From the NCBI GenBank assembly GCA_945899335.1, contig CAMDIP010000010.1:1-17591 (forward strand): a stretch of 17,591 nucleotides of DNA, given 5' to 3'. A model generated the notes under the pieces. That model searched no databases, had not been told where the DNA came from, and saw only the letters and a program-made list of their open reading frames with translations. Shown piece by piece: positions 15,279 to 17,591 of this stretch (position 1 is the stretch's first letter; each line of letters starts with the position of its first letter). A program made the position numbers and the translations under genes. Source of the stretch: Bordetella parapertussis. GTDB taxonomy: Bacteria; Pseudomonadota; Gammaproteobacteria; Burkholderiales; Burkholderiaceae_C.

Positions 15279-17591
15279 ATGACTAACAACTCAGATTTGC
15301 CCATTGTCACCGCCAAGCGCTCGCGCTGGTGGCGTGGCTACGCTTGGGGTGTTCGGGTGCTGTGGTGGTTGGCCTTGTCTGCGTGGGGCTTGGTGGCTGT
15401 GGCCGCGCTTGCCTTGCATTTTTGGATCGTGCCACGTGTGCTCGATTGGAAGAGCGACATCGAAGACGCGGCTTCGCAAGCCTTGGGTGTCAAGGTCAGC
15501 ATAGGCAACCTCGACACCCTCTCCACCGACTGGCTGCCCTCCTTGGAAATCACCGACTTTGTGCTGCGAAATGCCGCGGACGAAGAAGTGTTGCGCCTGC
15601 CGCGCGTGCTGGTTTCACTCTCGCCCACTTCGCTTTTGACCTTGTCGCTTGATAGGGTGGACATAGACAGCCCCTTGATAGAGGTTACGCGCGACAGCGA
15701 TGGACAGTTGCGCATTGCCGGTTTGTTGATGGGACAGGCACAGCCCTCGGCCTTGGCCGACTGGTTTTGGAGCCAACCCGAAATATTTGTGCACCGTGGG
15801 CGCTTGCGCTGGGTTGATCAGAAGGCGTCTTTGCCTGCGGTGGAATTGCAAGAAGTCAATGTCGTTTTGCGCAATGGCTTGCGCAGCCACGATTGGCGCA
15901 TCGATGCCACGCCGCCGCCTGAATGGGGTGCGCGGTTCAGCCTGCAAGGGCGTTTTCATCAGCCATTGCTCAGTCGCCATGCCAGCGACTTACATACCTG
16001 GGATGGGGATGTCTACGCCGCTTTTTCGCACATCGACCTTGCGCCCATGCAGCCCTATCTGCGCTTTGTGCTGGGCGACGGTGTGCAAAACGGTCAAGGT
16101 TGGTTGCGTCTGTGGGCGCAGGTGCGCCAAGGCAAGGTGGTGGCGCAAACCGTGGACGTCGATATGCAGGCGCTGCGTTGGCAAGCGAAAGAGACCGCCC
16201 CTGCAGTGGTGCTGCAACAAGTCCAAGGGCGTTTGCACCACCAAGCGTGGCTAGAGGGTTTGGGGCAGGACTTGCGCAGCCAAGAACTGGCCTTGCGCTT
16301 TGAAGACGGCGAAGAATGGAGCTTGGGGAGCAGCCGTGTGGCGTGGCGCGACGAGGGCGAGCATGTGGCCGATGCCGGCGAATTGCAATTGCAGGGCTTT
16401 TCTTTAGAAATGCTCGCTCGCATCGCTCAGCGCTTGCCCTTGGGCGAGAGCTGGCAAGCACGACTGGCCTTGGCGCACCCCAAGGGACAGGTCAAGCAAC
16501 TGGATGTGCGCTGGTTCTTAGCCCACAGCGATGCCCCGCAGTTCAACCTCAAAACCGAGGTCACTGGCTTGTCGCTTCAGTCCTCTAGCAGCGCGGCCAA
16601 GCCTGACCCTGCTTTGTGGTGGCCAGGCCTGCAGTCGTCGCAACTCAAATTGGAAGTCAGCGAACACGGCGGCAAAGCCCAGTGGCAGCAAACAGGAGGC
16701 CGTTTAGAAATGGGCGGTATTTGGCAGACCAACCAAATGGCGGTGAAAGAGGCGTCGGCAGATGTTTCTTGGGTGAAAAAAGACCGCCAATGGGCGCTGA
16801 CGGTACACCAAGCCCAAATGGAGAACCCCGACTTGCAAGCACAAGTGCAAGGCAGTTGGTTGTCTGGTGCGAGCACACAAGACATGGGTGTCTTGGATAT
16901 GCAGGCCAAAGTGGCGCGCTTAGAGGCGACCACGCTGCACCGCTATTTGCCGCTTGCCATGGATGAACAAGCACGCCACTATTTGCGCGACGCTTTATTG
17001 GCGGGCCGTTTCAGCCAAGCCGCTATCGAACTCAAAGGCCCCATAGACCGTTTCCCTTTTAGCCGCAACAACGAGGGCGTGTTCACCGTCAAAGCCCCGT
17101 TCCAAGGCTTGAGCATGCAGTACGCTCCCAGCAGCCTGTTGAGCGCTGCACAGCGGCGCGACAAAGTGGCGTGGCCGCAGGTGCAACAAGCCGCAGGCGA
17201 GCTGCAAATCAACCGCAACCGCCTTTTCATCAAGGGCGCTTCCGCGCGTATCGGGCAAGACGGGGCCACAACGCTGAGCAAACTGGACCTTCAAATAGCC
17301 GATCTGCGCGATATCGTGGTGGACATCAGCACCCAGATGCGCGGCAATTTGAGCGATGTGGCGCAGATGGTCAAAACCTCGCCGCTCAACAGCATCACCG
17401 ACCAAGCGTTCACGCAAGTCACTGCCACTGGCACTGCCGAGCACCAACTTCGCTTGAATCTTCCGCTGCAAAACCTGGCCCTTGCCAAAGTGCAAGGCAG
17501 CGTGGTGCTCAATGGCAACGATATCCAGTGGCAGCCGTCTCTTCCTCGCTTTAGCAAATTGCGTGGCACCCTCAACTACACCGAGTCAGGG
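15279..17591 (+). CDS. yhdP: YhdP/TIGR02099 family AsmA-like envelope protein (3' end missing)
   Basis: An open frame of 771 codons runs without a stop from ATG 15279 to the last base of the window; family members are around 1,250-1,400 residues, so roughly the first 55-60% is present. After a basic N-terminus (KRSRWWRGYAW), residues ~24-50 form one membrane helix, followed by a long periplasmic region of AsmA-like repeats (VKVSIGNLDTLSTDWLPSLEITDFVLRN near 70-97). A DUF3971-type segment with HRYLPLAMDEQARHYLRDALLAGRF occurs near 555-580. The family bridges inner and outer membranes and carries phospholipids (E. coli YhdP with TamB and YdbH). Gene order glnE-yhdP divergent is common in Burkholderiales. 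No clear Shine-Dalgarno precedes the ATG. Confidence 0.9.
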   Translation, partial: MTNNSDLPIVTAKRSRWWRGYAWGVRVLWWLALSAWGLVAVAALALHFWIVPRVLDWKSDIEDAASQALGVKVSIGNLDTLSTDWLPSLEITDFVLRNAADEEVLRLPRVLVSLSPTSLLTLSLDRVDIDSPLIEVTRDSDGQLRIAGLLMGQAQPSALADWFWSQPEIFVHRGRLRWVDQKASLPAVELQEVNVVLRNGLRSHDWRIDATPPPEWGARFSLQGRFHQPLLSRHASDLHTWDGDVYAAFSHIDLAPMQPYLRFVLGDGVQNGQGWLRLWAQVRQGKVVAQTVDVDMQALRWQAKETAPAVVLQQVQGRLHHQAWLEGLGQDLRSQELALRFEDGEEWSLGSSRVAWRDEGEHVADAGELQLQGFSLEMLARIAQRLPLGESWQARLALAHPKGQVKQLDVRWFLAHSDAPQFNLKTEVTGLSLQSSSSAAKPDPALWWPGLQSSQLKLEVSEHGGKAQWQQTGGRLEMGGIWQTNQMAVKEASADVSWVKKDRQWALTVHQAQMENPDLQAQVQGSWLSGASTQDMGVLDMQAKVARLEATTLHRYLPLAMDEQARHYLRDALLAGRFSQAAIELKGPIDRFPFSRNNEGVFTVKAPFQGLSMQYAPSSLLSAAQRRDKVAWPQVQQAAGELQINRNRLFIKGASARIGQDGATTLSKLDLQIADLRDIVVDISTQMRGNLSDVAQMVKTSPLNSITDQAFTQVTATGTAEHQLRLNLPLQNLALAKVQGSVVLNGNDIQWQPSLPRFSKLRGTLNYTESG

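Overview
The window looks like a chromosomal segment from a betaproteobacterium of the order Burkholderiales, probably Comamonadaceae. The grounds are the glnE/yhdP divergent pair, the DUF3717-DUF1289 protein, the strong preference for TTG leucine codons and the moderately high GC; no taxonomic search was possible. Coding density is very high. No stretch over 100 bases lacks a gene, and I see no rRNA, tRNA, CRISPR array, insertion sequence or phage gene.

Left part (1-4013) is housekeeping: the 3' part of a BepA-like periplasmic M48 metalloprotease followed 2 bases later by a small DUF3717/DUF1289 cysteine-motif protein (both +). Next come purB (-), whose 3' end overlaps that gene by 40 bases, and a YibF-like glutathione S-transferase (+).

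Centre (4010-11041, minus strand) is one tight operon of eight genes, mostly with 1-4 base overlaps. In transcription order these are: exported glutathione peroxidase-like protein, FAD-dependent oxidoreductase (COG2907), DUF1365 protein, cyclopropane-fatty-acid-synthase-like methyltransferase, GPH/MelB-like MFS transporter, DUF3833 lipoprotein, short-chain dehydrogenase, and an NTF2/SnoaL-like protein. The set resembles the gene neighbourhood tied to furan fatty acid synthesis and singlet-oxygen stress in Rhodobacter sphaeroides. The methyltransferase lacks two residues that hold bicarbonate in true cyclopropane synthases, which fits a methylating (UfaM-like) enzyme better than a cyclopropanating one.

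Divergent from this operon (11119-12063, +) lies a MerR-type regulator with a B12-binding domain of the CarH/LitR photoreceptor class. It carries the full W-x9-E-H motif and the E-x-H-x-x-G cobalamin motif. A 22-base interrupted palindrome sits in the 77-base gap between the two start codons and is the best candidate operator. The simplest reading is a light-controlled membrane-lipid protection module: light destroys adenosylcobalamin in the repressor, the operon is released, unsaturated membrane lipids are remodelled, and a periplasmic peroxidase removes lipid peroxides. An RfaE2/HldE-C-type heptose-1-phosphate adenylyltransferase overlaps the regulator's stop codon.

Right part (12529-17591): glnE (-), overlapping the adenylyltransferase gene by 35 bases, and divergently the 5' 771 codons of a YhdP/TIGR02099 AsmA-like protein that runs off the window end.
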